Notes: generated from the sequence alone by a model not told the origin. DNA of 64,000 nt from Dyella sp. OK004 (GCF_900114495.1 NZ_FOZI01000001.1:887469-951468), one strand, 5' to 3'; positions 10,162 to 19,347 are shown, counted from the first letter of the stretch. Numbers and translations: made by a program.

Positions 10162-12561
10162 TCACTTGATCGGCGTGGTCGTGACCTTCGATGTGCGCGC
10201 CGGAGCTGGAGCTGGAGCAGGCGGCACCATACCTTCGTGCAACGGCTTCAGCGACTCGAACTTCTGCTGATACTCGTCGGTAATCTGCTTGGCTTCCTCG
10301 CTGCTGCTGATCACCTTGGGCGTGATCAGCACGATCAGCTCGGTGCGCGTTCGGTTTTTGCTGGTGGTACCAAACAGGCGCCCGAGTATCGGTACGCGAT
10401 TCAGTCCGGGAATGCCCGAGTCGCCATCGGTGTTCTGTTGCTGGATCAGACCACCGAGCAGCACCGTCTGCCCGCTCTGCACAGCTACCTGTGTGCCCAT
10501 CGAACGCTGTGAGATGGTGGGATTGGTTTGACCGCTGGGGTAGTTCGGCTGACTCACCTGCTGCTGGACGCTGAGGTACACCAGTCCACCCGGATTGACG
10601 CGGGGCTGCACGTTGAGGATCACGCCCGTGTTGAGGTAGTTGACCTGGTTGTAGGTCGCGGTGCCGACACCGGGATTGACGCTGGTCTGGTTGATCGGCA
10701 CCTGATCGCCGACCTGGATCTGCGCGACCTGATTGTTCAACACCACCAGCGATGGTGCCGACAGCGTCTTGGTGTTGCCATTGGTCTCCAGCGCACGCAC
10801 GGCGACCTGCATATTGCTGTTCATGAACGAATAGAAGAACGGCTCGCCATTGAACTTGTTGCCACCGCCGCCCAGGCCGATTGCCCGATGACGGAAGGTA
10901 TCGACCGGTGTGTAAGTGGTGTTGCCATTGGCGTCTGTCGTCTGGTTGAGGTTGCGCAACCCCTCCAGATACCACTGCACACCAAACTGGAACGCCCCCG
11001 TCAGCTTTACTTCCAGGATGCGTGTCTCGATCTGCACCTGCAGCGGCGTGTTGTCCAGGCGATGGATGGCCGACTCGATCTCCGCCCACTGCGAAGGACG
11101 CGCGCGTACCAGCAACTGGTTGTTGGCATCCACCGAACTGATGCGCACGCTGCCGTCTTCGGAGACGAACTGCTGCGGACTTTGCGCACCGCCACCACTA
11201 CTCGGATTGGAGCCAAAGGTGCTGCCGATACTGGTGCCCGGGCCGCCGAAACCGCTGCTCTTGTCGGTGCCGTTACCGAAGCCCGCGCCGCTGTTGATGC
11301 CGGAATTGAGACCCGAGTTGCCACCGATGCCGCCGCCGATTCCACCACCGATTCCACCGGTGGTGCTGCTGCCGAAGCTGCCGGCCGTACTGCCCATGCC
11401 GCTACCCGAACCATAGGCATTGTCGGCGTTGCCCAGGGTGCCGGAATTCAAACCGGGCCCCACCTTGGCACCTGCGTTGCTGCCGCCGTTGCCGCTCGCG
11501 TAAATCTGCCCCAGGTATTGCGCCAGATCGGACGCCTTGATGTTGCGCACGTCATACACGAACAACTGCGGCTCGTTGCCGCCGCCGCGATCGATCTTCT
11601 CGATCCACTGCCCCACTTCCTGCAGGTAGTTGGGCTGGGTGCTGATTACCACCAGCGCGTTGGTGCGCTCGATCGGAATGAAACGGAACATGCCGGCCAG
11701 CGGCGTATCGCCCTTGGCGCCGAACATGCTGTCGAGCTTGGGCATCAGCTCGGCGACACCGGCGTGCTGCAGATTGAATACGCCGACCGACATGCCGCGC
11801 AGCCAGTCCACGTCGAAGGTGCTGACGGTGCGCTGGTAGTTGGCCAATTCCTGCGGCGAGCCGGCCAGCACGATCACGTTGCGCGAAGGGTCGACCAGCA
11901 GGATCGACTCCGGCCGCGCGAACGGCTTGATCAGTTTCTGCATCTCGGTAGCCGAGATGTAACGCAGCGGGAACAGGCGCGCCTGCATACCTTCCTGCGG
12001 CGCGGAAGCGCCTAGGCTCGGCACGAGGTTGCCGGCCACGGCTTCCTTCGCCTGCATCACCACGTAGCCGCCGTTGCGCTTAACCAGCGCATTGCCGGTC
12101 CACGACAGCAGCGTCTCCAGAATCGGCATGGCCTGGCTGGAATCCACCGGCTCCGCGGTGGCGAAGGAGATGTTGCCCTGCACGCCCGGTGCGATGGTGT
12201 AGTTCTGCTTGAGCAGGTCGCCGAGGATCGCCTTCACCACGGCCTGCACCGGCTGGTTTTCGAAGTTGAAGGTCACGGCGCCGTCGCCGGTCGCCGGTGC
12301 GCGCGGCGTGGCCAGTGCGGAGGGATGAATGAAAGTCCCGCTGCCTTGGCTGATCTGCGGCTGGGACAGGGTATCCGAGGGCGCATTGATCCCGCCGTTG
12401 AGCGGCTGCGGCTCCGGCGCGGGCTTCTCCGTCCCCGCCATGGCTTCGCGCTGCAGCGCTCCGTCATCGTGTGGTGCCGGCAGCGTGGAGCAACCGGCCA
12501 TCCAGAGCGCCAGCGCGAGGGTGCCGTAGCGGAACGTCGGCTTGGTGAGATGACGGGACAT
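10162..12561 (-). CDS. gspD: Type II secretion secretin GspD (XpsD)
   Basis: Forms the outer-membrane channel of the type II system. The 799-aa protein starts with a lipoprotein signal ending MAGC (Cys24). The N0 domain begins near residue 92 (AVTFNFENQPVQAVVKAIL), followed by N1-N3 repeats (YVVMQAKE, VFNLQHAGVAELMPKLDSMF, FVYDVRNIKASDLAQYL). A Gly/Ser/Asn-rich linker covers about 356-460. The secretin core holds GVILNVQPRVNPGGLVYL and the C-terminal signature IPGLNRVPILGRLFG. A short S-domain-like tail ends in KVTTTPIK. It is the last gene of the operon, as in Xanthomonas, and begins four bases after gspN stops. Confidence 0.96.
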   Translation of the reverse strand: MSRHLTKPTFRYGTLALALWMAGCSTLPAPHDDGALQREAMAGTEKPAPEPQPLNGGINAPSDTLSQPQISQGSGTFIHPSALATPRAPATGDGAVTFNFENQPVQAVVKAILGDLLKQNYTIAPGVQGNISFATAEPVDSSQAMPILETLLSWTGNALVKRNGGYVVMQAKEAVAGNLVPSLGASAPQEGMQARLFPLRYISATEMQKLIKPFARPESILLVDPSRNVIVLAGSPQELANYQRTVSTFDVDWLRGMSVGVFNLQHAGVAELMPKLDSMFGAKGDTPLAGMFRFIPIERTNALVVISTQPNYLQEVGQWIEKIDRGGGNEPQLFVYDVRNIKASDLAQYLGQIYASGNGGSNAGAKVGPGLNSGTLGNADNAYGSGSGMGSTAGSFGSSTTGGIGGGIGGGIGGNSGLNSGINSGAGFGNGTDKSSGFGGPGTSIGSTFGSNPSSGGGAQSPQQFVSEDGSVRISSVDANNQLLVRARPSQWAEIESAIHRLDNTPLQVQIETRILEVKLTGAFQFGVQWYLEGLRNLNQTTDANGNTTYTPVDTFRHRAIGLGGGGNKFNGEPFFYSFMNSNMQVAVRALETNGNTKTLSAPSLVVLNNQVAQIQVGDQVPINQTSVNPGVGTATYNQVNYLNTGVILNVQPRVNPGGLVYLSVQQQVSQPNYPSGQTNPTISQRSMGTQVAVQSGQTVLLGGLIQQQNTDGDSGIPGLNRVPILGRLFGTTSKNRTRTELIVLITPKVISSSEEAKQITDEYQQKFESLKPLHEGMVPPAPAPAPARTSKVTTTPIK

Positions 12562-12564
12562 GGA

Positions 12565-13350
12565 TCAGTGTGCTCCTTCGGGGGTGCCGGCGGCCTGTTC
12601 GGCGCGACGCTTCTGGATGGCGGCTTTGAGCTGGCGGATACGCTCGGCCTGCAGCGCGCCGTCGTCCTGCTGCGGACGCGGCGCGTTGCTGTCGGCGTTG
12701 GGCGGCGGCGTGCCTTCGCCACCGGGTTTCAATGGCATGCGTATGGCGGGATTGCTGCCCGCCGGACCCACACGCTGTATCGCGCCCGCGGGCACGGTGA
12801 TGGGTCCGGGCATGGCGCTGCCCTGATTCGGATTTGGTGCCTGCGCCTGCGCGTCGCTCTTCGGCGCGTCGATCGGCGCGCCGGCGGGTAGCTCCAGTTC
12901 GGTACGGCCGCTGGAGGACTCGAAGATCGCTGAGCGCGATTTCAGTTCCACCAGCTTCCAGCTGCCGTCCGGCAGGCTACTGCCTTCGCGTACACGCACA
13001 TCGCTGTCGCTGCCGCGCGTATGCAGCAGGGCCATATGCAACGCGGGCGTAAGGATGATGCCGGTGAGCTGCATCTCGCCCAGGCTGGCACCACCCTTGG
13101 CCGATCGCGTCGCTGGCTTGCGATCGGGATTGAACACAGGCTGCTGCCACACCGTAGCGAACTGCGCGAGCGGTACCGGGACCGGCAGGTTGCTGCCTTC
13201 GCGGGTGTCCGGCAGCGGCGGCGTGGGGCGCGAGGGATCCCAGTGCACACCACGACCTACACCGGCGAGTAACACCATCAGCAGCGCGGCCAATGCGATC
13301 GCTACGCCGGCCAGCACGGGCGTCAGTCGACGTTGCGCGGCGGCGTTCAA
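12565..13350 (-). CDS. gspN: Type II secretion protein N (XpsN-like)
   Basis: Inner-membrane component of 261 aa. One transmembrane segment lies at about 11-32 (PVLAGVAIALAALLMVLLAG), followed by a periplasmic domain containing VWQQPVFNPDRKP and the LTGIILTP / MALLHTRG / VREGSSLPDG strand pattern of the GspC/XpsN homology region. The C-terminal third is Pro/Ala/Gln-rich and ends in a probable coiled coil (AERIRQLKAAIQKRRAEQ). The start is TTG (13348-13350) and overlaps the gspM stop as TTGA, so translation is probably coupled. No separate gspC is present; in Xanthomonas XpsN bridges the XpsL-XpsM complex to XpsD (family knowledge). Confidence 0.85.
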   Translation of the reverse strand: MNAAAQRRLTPVLAGVAIALAALLMVLLAGVGRGVHWDPSRPTPPLPDTREGSNLPVPVPLAQFATVWQQPVFNPDRKPATRSAKGGASLGEMQLTGIILTPALHMALLHTRGSDSDVRVREGSSLPDGSWKLVELKSRSAIFESSSGRTELELPAGAPIDAPKSDAQAQAPNPNQGSAMPGPITVPAGAIQRVGPAGSNPAIRMPLKPGGEGTPPPNADSNAPRPQQDDGALQAERIRQLKAAIQKRRAEQAAGTPEGAH

Positions 13351-13985
13351 GAGGCATCTCCCGCGGGTGCGGCGGCAGCCGGTGCGGCACCGCGCGACTG
13401 GCGCACGTAGCCGCTCAGGGTGAACTGCACTTCCAGCGGCGGTGCGCTGGCTTGCTGTGCGGCGACCGGATTGCGATAGACGCTGAGGTCATCGATGAAC
13501 AAGTACGGCGTACCCTGCTCCAGTTGTTGCATCACCGCTGCCAGCGGCTGCATATCGCAGCGCAGGCTGATACTCACCGCCACTTTGCGATAGGGCTCGC
13601 CATCGGCGGCAGGCGGATTGGGTACCGGCATCTTCTGACTGACTTCGCAGCTGCCGCCATCGGGATGCGCCGCCACTACGTCCACCACGCGCTGCATCAG
13701 ACCAGCGGCCGCGGCGTTCGGATCGTCTTCGGGAAGGAATGCATTACTCGCCGCCTGGCCCTGGCCGAGCGTGGCGATGCGTTGCTGCAGCGCCGGCTTT
13801 TCCGCGATGGCGGAAGCAAAGCGCGCCTGCGTGTCGCGCAGGTCGGCCATCTGCGAGCGGACATTGAGCAATGGCGAGACGAACCACCAATGCAGCAGCA
13901 CGAAATACGTGATCACCAGTGCCAGCAACAGCAACAGGATCGCCGCGATGCGTGATTCGCGCGGCTTCAGCGCGACCAGCTTCAC
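13347..13985 (-). CDS. gspM: Type II secretion protein M
   Basis: Inner-membrane platform protein of 212 aa. A short cytoplasmic tail carries LKPRESR, one transmembrane helix covers about 13-33, and the periplasmic part has coiled-coil character (LNVRSQMADLRDTQARFASA) followed by a ferredoxin-like fold including VSISLRCDMQPLAAVMQQLEQG. The GTG start (13983-13985) overlaps the gspL stop as GTGA. The frame is open a further 280 codons upstream, but that part lies antiphase to gspL and is not GspM-like. GspM partners GspL and stabilises it. Confidence 0.9.
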   Translation of the reverse strand: MKLVALKPRESRIAAILLLLLALVITYFVLLHWWFVSPLLNVRSQMADLRDTQARFASAIAEKPALQQRIATLGQGQAASNAFLPEDDPNAAAAGLMQRVVDVVAAHPDGGSCEVSQKMPVPNPPAADGEPYRKVAVSISLRCDMQPLAAVMQQLEQGTPYLFIDDLSVYRNPVAAQQASAPPLEVQFTLSGYVRQSRGAAPAAAAPAGDAS

Positions 13986-15145
13986 GGCTTGCCCCCATTG
14001 CTCGCCGGCACGGCGGGAGCGGCCTTGGCGGCTGTCGGCTTGCGCATCTGCGCCACCATGTAGAAACGCTCCTTGCCGGTCGACGGGTCCGCCTGGATGG
14101 TGCCCTGGAAATTGGGATTGCTGATGACGGTGGAGTCTTTCAGCGCATCGACCAGTCGCGCGGCCTGCGGACTCTGCCCCTGAAAACCCACCTGCCCCGC
14201 GTTGTCGATGCTGAGACGTTCGAGCCAGGCGGTGATGGGCAGGCGCTGCGTGATGTCCTGCAATACGGCCAGTGCGGAAACCGTGCTCTTCTTGCGCGCG
14301 GCCAGGAAACCGGCCGCGCCGGCGTTGTCCTGCAATTGCTGGCGCAAGCCGCCGACTTCCTGCGCTTCGGCACGCATGGTTTCGACCTGGGTCTGCATTT
14401 GCGCCAGCGCGCTTTCGCGATTGTGCAGCCACTGGCCGAGCACCAGCGCCAGCAGCAGTACGCACGCCGCCGCCAGTGCCAGGTTCAAGCGTTGCCGCGG
14501 ATGCGTGCGGCGCGGCGCGAGTTCCGCCGGCAGCAGGTTGACGCCGAGGCGGCCACCGTCCACACCCAGGTCCACTGCATCCACCGCGATGCCGAGTTGG
14601 CCCAGGCGCGCCAGCAAAGGATCGAGTGTGGTGCGCGGCACCGCCACCAGTTCCGCAGCGAGACGGCCGGCGGGTGCGGGCGCGTCGAGTTCGCGGATGT
14701 CGTAGCGCACCTGCTCGGCACGGAACGGCGTTTGCCGATCCATCTCGAACGCGCCCACTTGCTGCAAGGTGTCGCGCGCCGCCGCCGGCAACATCAGCGG
14801 GCGCCGCAGCACGGCACTCGCCGGCAGGCACAGCGCCAGACGCAAGTCCTCACGATCCACCCCGCGCAGACCATCGGCCAGCGCTACCTGCTGACTGGCT
14901 GCGTCGAGGCTGTCCGGCCATTGCGCCAGCGTGTCGTGCGAGCCGGCGCGGCGCAGCCGCCAGTCATCGCCGGCGCGTTCCAGTAAATGCCACGCGGCAC
15001 CGCCGCCAAACAGGGCATGCCAGCGCGTGGGCACCAGGAAGGCGAGCTCGCCACCCCACCACGCAAAGAATCGCGGCAACGGCGAAGCGCGCCATGCGCG
15101 GCGTACGCGTTCGAGCTGCGGTCGCAGCGAGCTCGTCATGGTCAT
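13982..15145 (-). CDS. gspL: Type II secretion protein L
   Basis: Bitopic inner-membrane protein of 387 aa that recruits the ATPase GspE. Residues 1-215 form the actin-like cytoplasmic domain (ARDTLQQVGAFEMDRQTPF, VDLGVDGGRLGVNLLP). The single membrane span is about 220-240. A periplasmic coiled coil (MQTQVETMRAEAQEVGGLRQQL) leads into a PilN/ferredoxin-like domain (ITAWLERLSIDNAGQVGFQG). The ATG at 15143-15145 overlaps the gspK stop as ATGA; an in-frame ATG two codons later is possible. The tail is Ala/Pro-rich. Confidence 0.92.
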   Translation of the reverse strand: MTMTSSLRPQLERVRRAWRASPLPRFFAWWGGELAFLVPTRWHALFGGGAAWHLLERAGDDWRLRRAGSHDTLAQWPDSLDAASQQVALADGLRGVDREDLRLALCLPASAVLRRPLMLPAAARDTLQQVGAFEMDRQTPFRAEQVRYDIRELDAPAPAGRLAAELVAVPRTTLDPLLARLGQLGIAVDAVDLGVDGGRLGVNLLPAELAPRRTHPRQRLNLALAAACVLLLALVLGQWLHNRESALAQMQTQVETMRAEAQEVGGLRQQLQDNAGAAGFLAARKKSTVSALAVLQDITQRLPITAWLERLSIDNAGQVGFQGQSPQAARLVDALKDSTVISNPNFQGTIQADPSTGKERFYMVAQMRKPTAAKAAPAVPASNGGKP

Positions 15146-16020
15146 TCCCCGTCTCCCTCCTGCCAGCGAAGCACCGCGTAGGGCTGTGCCCCCGCCCTGG
15201 CCCCTTGCAGACGTACCGTGGCGCGCAAAATCGCACGCGTGCCATCCGGCAATGTCGCCTCCGAACGAATACTATGCGTCACTCCCTGACTCCCGCCTAG
15301 GCCTGTCGGCCCTTGTCGTTGTTGTCTTGCGGCATACAGCGCGTTTGCCTGTTCCGGCGTCATGCCGGGGATCGCCTGCAGCGCCAGCGGCGGCGCAAAG
15401 GTCGGGTCTGGCGCGTTGCGGCCCGACCACAGAGTGACCTGCGGCGCGATCTTGCGATAGATGGCAGGGTCCATACCCAGCACCATTTGCAGTTCCTGGA
15501 TGCTGGCGAACGGTGCATGGCGCGGAGCATAGTCGCGCCCGGCCGAGGTATAGGCGGCCGCAGCCCGGTTCAGATCGTCCGGCCCACGGCCGAAACTGCG
15601 CCAGTTCACCACTTGCTTGGCCAGCTCGTTGGCGGCGTTGTCGTTGAGGCCGGCGGCGCGGAAAAACGCCTGCAGCACATCCGGCGAAGCCGCGTTGATG
15701 TCGACCTTGCCGCTTTCGTCGACCACAGCCAGCTTCACTTTGGCGTCGTCGTACTGGAAATCGTAGTTGCGTCCGTCCGGTATCCAGCGGTTGCGGATGG
15801 ACGGATCCTGCATCGCATAGATCGCGCGCATCACACCCGCCTCCGCGGCGTAGTGCGCGCGCACCTGCGCGAACTGGTAACGCGCCTGCATGCCTTCGGT
15901 GCGCGCAAGCGTGGCGTAGCCGCCGAGCAGGATGGCCAGCAAGGTGCAGGCCCACAGCACCACCAGCAGTGCCACGCCGCGCTGGGCGTGCGTGCCAGCC
16001 CGATGCAAGCTGCGCTTCAT
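15142..16020 (-). CDS. gspK: Type II secretion minor pseudopilin GspK
   Basis: The large tip pseudopilin, 292 aa. A prepilin-type leader (MKRSLHRAGTHAQRG) precedes the hydrophobic helix VALLVVLWACTLLAILLG; cleavage is expected after Gly15. The alpha-domain insertion, including VDINAASPDVLQAFF and the ASIQELQMVLGMDPAIYRKI block, identifies GspK rather than other pseudopilins. The start at 16018-16020 was chosen because it overlaps the gspJ stop as ATGA; an upstream extension to 16119 lies antiphase to gspJ. With GspI and GspJ it should cap the pseudopilus. Confidence 0.92.
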   Translation of the reverse strand: MKRSLHRAGTHAQRGVALLVVLWACTLLAILLGGYATLARTEGMQARYQFAQVRAHYAAEAGVMRAIYAMQDPSIRNRWIPDGRNYDFQYDDAKVKLAVVDESGKVDINAASPDVLQAFFRAAGLNDNAANELAKQVVNWRSFGRGPDDLNRAAAAYTSAGRDYAPRHAPFASIQELQMVLGMDPAIYRKIAPQVTLWSGRNAPDPTFAPPLALQAIPGMTPEQANALYAARQQRQGPTGLGGSQGVTHSIRSEATLPDGTRAILRATVRLQGARAGAQPYAVLRWQEGDGE

Positions 16021-16688
16021 CGCACCACCTGCGGGCGGCGGATGCCTTGCAGCAGATCCATCTGCTGACCGAGCGCGGCGGTGGGATCGATGCGCAGCGG
16101 CGCATCCAGACGCGGCCACTCCTGCCGGCCATCCAGTTTCAGTTCAACCCGCACCACGCGCGGCAGCAGGCGTTCGTCTTGCCACTTGCCCTGCCAGGTG
16201 CCGAGCTGTTCCTGCGTATCCGGCGTGCGATAGCTGAAGTGACCTTCGCGCACGTTATCGAGCAAAACTTCCGGCTCGCTCAATGCATGCGGCGGACTGC
16301 CATCCGGCGGCAGCAGCGCGAAGCTTGCCTCCAGCTGCGAACCACCCTTGCCGTTGGAGACGATCTTCCATTCCTGCAATTGCGGCCCCAGCTTGCCGAG
16401 ATAGCCGGGCAAGGGCGCGACAAAACGCATGGTCTGCGCATCGCCGCTGAAATAAAGATTGTCACCATTGCCGTCGCGCCCGAACGGCACCGCCTGGATC
16501 TGCGCCAGCTCCTGCCGCATGAATTGCTGGGTGGAACGCAGCTTGTCGAGCTGTTCGACCGATGCCGTGCCGGAGCGAACACTGTGCGTCGCCGTGCGCA
16601 CACCGGAGTAAACGCCAAGCAGCAGCAGCGCCATCAGCGCGAGTGCGCCCAGCACTTCAAGCAGGCTAAAGCCGCGCTCGCCGTTCAC
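16017..16688 (-). CDS. gspJ: Type II secretion minor pseudopilin GspJ
   Basis: Minor pseudopilin of 223 aa. The leader MNGERG is followed by the cleavage context G-FSLLEVLGAL and a long hydrophobic helix. The globular part has SVEQLDKLRSTQQFMRQEL and RVVRVELKLDGR, typical of the GspJ family, and length fits (about 200-220 aa). The GTG start (16686-16688) overlaps the gspI stop as GTGA. It should join GspK and GspI in the tip complex. Confidence 0.92.
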   Translation of the reverse strand: MNGERGFSLLEVLGALALMALLLLGVYSGVRTATHSVRSGTASVEQLDKLRSTQQFMRQELAQIQAVPFGRDGNGDNLYFSGDAQTMRFVAPLPGYLGKLGPQLQEWKIVSNGKGGSQLEASFALLPPDGSPPHALSEPEVLLDNVREGHFSYRTPDTQEQLGTWQGKWQDERLLPRVVRVELKLDGRQEWPRLDAPLRIDPTAALGQQMDLLQGIRRPQVVR

Positions 16689-17113
16689 GGCGTCACCACC
16701 GGCGGGTTACCGCTGTTCTGCCCGATCAGCCGCAAAGTACTGAAATGCGCAGAGCGTTCGCGACTGCCTTTACCCCACAGCACGTCGAGGTCGAGCTTTA
16801 CCATTTGCAGCGGCGAGGGTTGCTGGCTGGCGTCGGCGGGACGCCACGGCGTGACACTGAGGCGCCAGCGGTATTGCTCATCGAAGCGCCCTTCGCTGTG
16901 ACCGGGACGCAATGGCGCCATGACGTCCGCGGTGTCGAGCACACTACGCGCCCACATCGCGGCGCGGCTGTAATCGGCAGCGTTGTTAGTGAGGCCGATG
17001 GAACCGCCCGCGACCTGCATTAATGCCGTAAAAGTGATCGCCAGCAACAGGATCGCGGCGATGACCTCCAGCAAGCTGAAGCCCCTGGCTCGCGCAGCCT
17101 GTCGGGGATTCAC
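16685..17113 (-). CDS. gspI: Type II secretion minor pseudopilin GspI
   Basis: Minor pseudopilin of 142 aa. The leader VNPRQAARARG precedes FSLLEVIAAILLLAIT, with Glu5 after the cleavage site. The rest resembles GspI (SRAAMWARSVLDTADV, YRWRLSVTPW). The GTG start (17111-17113) overlaps the gspH stop as GTGA; the frame runs upstream to 17146 but that extension lies inside gspH. It should nucleate the pseudopilus tip with GspJ and GspK. Confidence 0.92.
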   Translation of the reverse strand: MNPRQAARARGFSLLEVIAAILLLAITFTALMQVAGGSIGLTNNAADYSRAAMWARSVLDTADVMAPLRPGHSEGRFDEQYRWRLSVTPWRPADASQQPSPLQMVKLDLDVLWGKGSRERSAHFSTLRLIGQNSGNPPVVTP

Positions 17114-17655
17114 GACACCACCACGCTCACGGCGCCGGTGAGCCAAGACACATTGACCTGCCAGCGCCGCTGTTCGCGCTGCAGCGTGATATGCCCGCCG
17201 GTGGAGCTGCCATCGGGAAAGAAACGGATGCGCCCGGTGGTGGCGTTGGGCTGATCTTCCTTGGCGCTGGTGATGCTCAGGCGCATGCCCTGCGGTAAGC
17301 GCACGTCGCGCTGATCGCTGCCGCGATAGGTGTTCTTGCGCGTGTCCACGTCAAACACTTGCTCCTGCCCACGCACGATCGCCTGCGCGCGCGTGGCGCG
17401 CAGCGCGGCAGCCAGTTCGCCGCTAGCGGCGTTGACGCGCGCACTGGCCAATCCCTGCGACACGGAGACGGAAACCGCCGCCGCCGCGATACCGATCAGC
17501 AGAATCACCGCAAGCATTTCGAGCAGGGTGAAGCCATGGGCGCGCGAAGCGCGCCGGGAACAGGGAGCGGGGAACAGAGCACGGGGCAAAACGAAAAGCT
17601 GCGTCGCTGCGGCAGCCCTCCGTTCCCCGTTCGCCGTGGCCCGCTCCCGCTTCAT
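17110..17655 (-). CDS. gspH: Type II secretion minor pseudopilin GspH with an extended leader
   Basis: Minor pseudopilin of 181 aa. The cleavage context G-FTLLEMLAVILLIG lies at residues 41-50, so the leader is 41 residues against the usual 5-20. The leader DNA (about 17537-17655) is rich in GGGAACGGGGAAC-like units and inverted arms and looks like an intergenic repeat captured in frame. The ATG at 17653-17655 overlaps the gspG stop as TAATG. An internal TTG (17587-17589) would give a 19-residue leader. The globular part (ALRATRAQAIVRGQEQVFDVD, GRIRFFPDGSSTGGHITL) is a normal GspH domain. Confidence 0.9.
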   Translation of the reverse strand: MKRERATANGERRAAAATQLFVLPRALFPAPCSRRASRAHGFTLLEMLAVILLIGIAAAAVSVSVSQGLASARVNAASGELAAALRATRAQAIVRGQEQVFDVDTRKNTYRGSDQRDVRLPQGMRLSITSAKEDQPNATTGRIRFFPDGSSTGGHITLQREQRRWQVNVSWLTGAVSVVVS

Positions 17656-18080
17656 TACTGCCAGTTCCCCATGTCGGCGTTATAGCCATCGCCGCCGGGC
17701 TGGCCATCCTGGCCGTAGAAGATCAGATCGAAGCTGCCGTGGTCGCCCGGGTACTTGTAGCCAAAGGCATGGCCCCACGGATCCTTCAGTTCCGACTCTT
17801 TCGCATACGGACCCTGCCAGTTGCGCGCATTCGCGGGCTTGGCCATCAGGTCGCTGAGCTGGGCCGGCGGTGCCCCGTTGTCGAGCGCGTAGTTCTCGAT
17901 CTTCTGGCTGAGCGTGGTGAGCTGCGCCTTGCCGGCACCGTACTTGCCCTTGTCCACGTTCTTGCCGACCTGGGTCACCACCACCGCGCCGATGATGCCG
18001 ATCAGCACGATGACCGCCAGCATTTCGAGCAGGGTGAAGCCGCGGGCGGCGCGTTGGAGTCGGATGTGCCTGTGTTGCAT
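17655..18080 (-). CDS. gspG: Type II secretion major pseudopilin GspG
   Basis: Main subunit of the pseudopilus, 141 aa. The leader MQHRHIRLQRAARG is followed by FTLLEMLAVIVLIGIIGAVV, cleaved after Gly14 and N-methylated by prepilin peptidase (not encoded here). The C-terminal domain has the GspG core YALDNGAPP, LKDPWGHAFGYKYPGDHG and the calcium-loop-like end FDLIFYGQDGQPGGDG. The ATG at 18078-18080 has AGAGG seven bases upstream; a longer frame to 18128 adds a non-leader-like stretch. It is separated from gspF by 52 bp, the largest gap in the operon. Confidence 0.95.
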   Translation of the reverse strand: MQHRHIRLQRAARGFTLLEMLAVIVLIGIIGAVVVTQVGKNVDKGKYGAGKAQLTTLSQKIENYALDNGAPPAQLSDLMAKPANARNWQGPYAKESELKDPWGHAFGYKYPGDHGSFDLIFYGQDGQPGGDGYNADMGNWQ

Positions 18081-18132
18081 AGCGAAACCTCTGGTCATCG
18101 GCAAAGTGGAATGGAAGTGGCAGGCCACGTTG

Positions 18133-19346
18133 TTATTGGATGTTGCTGGTCAGGCTCAGCAGCGGCAGCAGGATCGCGGCCATGATGATGGCCACCAGAA
18201 TCGTCATCACGATGGTCAGCGCCGGCACCAGGGCGGCGAGCAGGCGATCGATGGCACGCTTGCTCTCCAGTTCGAAGGTGTCCGCCACTTTCAGCAACAT
18301 CGTGTCCAGCTGGCCAGCCTCCTCACCCACCTGCACCATCTGCAGGGCTAGTCGCGGGAACCGCTGCGACTGCGCCAGCGCCAGACTGAGACCCGAACCA
18401 CCCTTCACTTGTTCCGCGGCATGGGCCAGCGCTTCGTCCAGCGCGCGGTTGGAGGTGACCTGGCGGGCGATGGTCAGGGAGGACAACAGCGGCACGCCGT
18501 TCTTGAGCAGGGTGCCCAGGGTGCGGGCGATACGTGCCGTCTCCACTTTCAGCAGCAGCGGCCCGATCAGACGCATCTGCAGCAGGCGGGCATGCCAGGC
18601 CAGCCGCGCTACCGGATCGCGCAGGCGGGCTCGCCACATAGCAATGCCGCCGACCAGCACTCCCAGCATCAGCCACCACCACGACTGCAACAGGTTGCCC
18701 AGCGCCAGCACCGCCTGGGTGATCCACGGGATCGGCACCTGCATATCTTCGAAAATCGGTACGAACTGCGGCACCACATAGGCCAGCAGCAGCACCAGCG
18801 AGCCAAACACGCCCACCATCAGGAAGGCCGGATAGATCAGCGCATTGACGATGCTGCCGCGCAGCTGCTGGCTGCGCTCGAGGTAATCCGCCAGGCGGCG
18901 CAAGGTATCTTCCAGCGACCCGCCCGCTTCGCCCGCGCGCACCAGGCTGATATAGAGCTTGGGGAAGACGCCGTGTTCTTCATCGAACGACTGCGACAGC
19001 GGCGTGCCGCCACGCACGCGATCGCGCACCCGCTCGATCAATTGCTTGGCACGTTCGCCTTCTGGCAGATCCAGCAAGATGCCAAGTGCGCGATCCAGCG
19101 GCTGGCCGGCGCCCAGCAGGGTCGCCAGCTGATGGGTGAACTGCGCCAGCTGATCGCCAGTGAAGGGGCCACGCTTGAACAAGGCGGCCAAGCCGCTACC
19201 GCTGACTGCCTCGTTAGCCGGCTTGGCTTCCAGCGGGGTGTGGCCCTGATCCTGCAGGCGTGCGATGACTTCCTCGACGCTGGCAGCTTCCATCTCTCCG
19301 TGAAGCAACTCGCCGGCGTCGCTGACGGCGCGGTAATGAAACTGCA

Positions 19347-19347
<1 letters not shown>
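18133..19347 (-). CDS. gspF: Type II secretion inner-membrane platform protein GspF
   Basis: Polytopic platform protein of 404 aa that couples the ATPase to pseudopilus growth. It begins MQFHYRAVSDAGELLHGEME and contains two T2SF domains. Three main membrane segments are visible: about 172-195 (FLMVGVFGSLVLLLAYVVPQ), about 220-240, and the C-terminal ALTIVMTILVAIIMAAILLP. Conserved GGSLEDTLRRLADYLE and EEAGQLDTMLLKVADTFE helices are present. Its ATG overlaps the gspE stop as TGATG. Confidence 0.95.

Noticed and set aside
11182-11496. Possible tandem DNA repeat or CRISPR-like array
   Set aside because: The periodicity comes from Gly/Ser/Asn codons in the secretin linker; there are no regular spacers.
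10528-12015. 495-codon open frame on the plus strand opposite gspD
   Set aside because: It is antisense to well-supported secretin domains; long antiphase frames are expected in GC-rich DNA, and the translation has no recognisable domain.
13347-14831. Apparent 494-codon gspM with a long N-terminal extension
   Set aside because: The extension lies antiphase inside gspL. The GTG at 13983-13985 overlapping the gspL stop is the coherent start.
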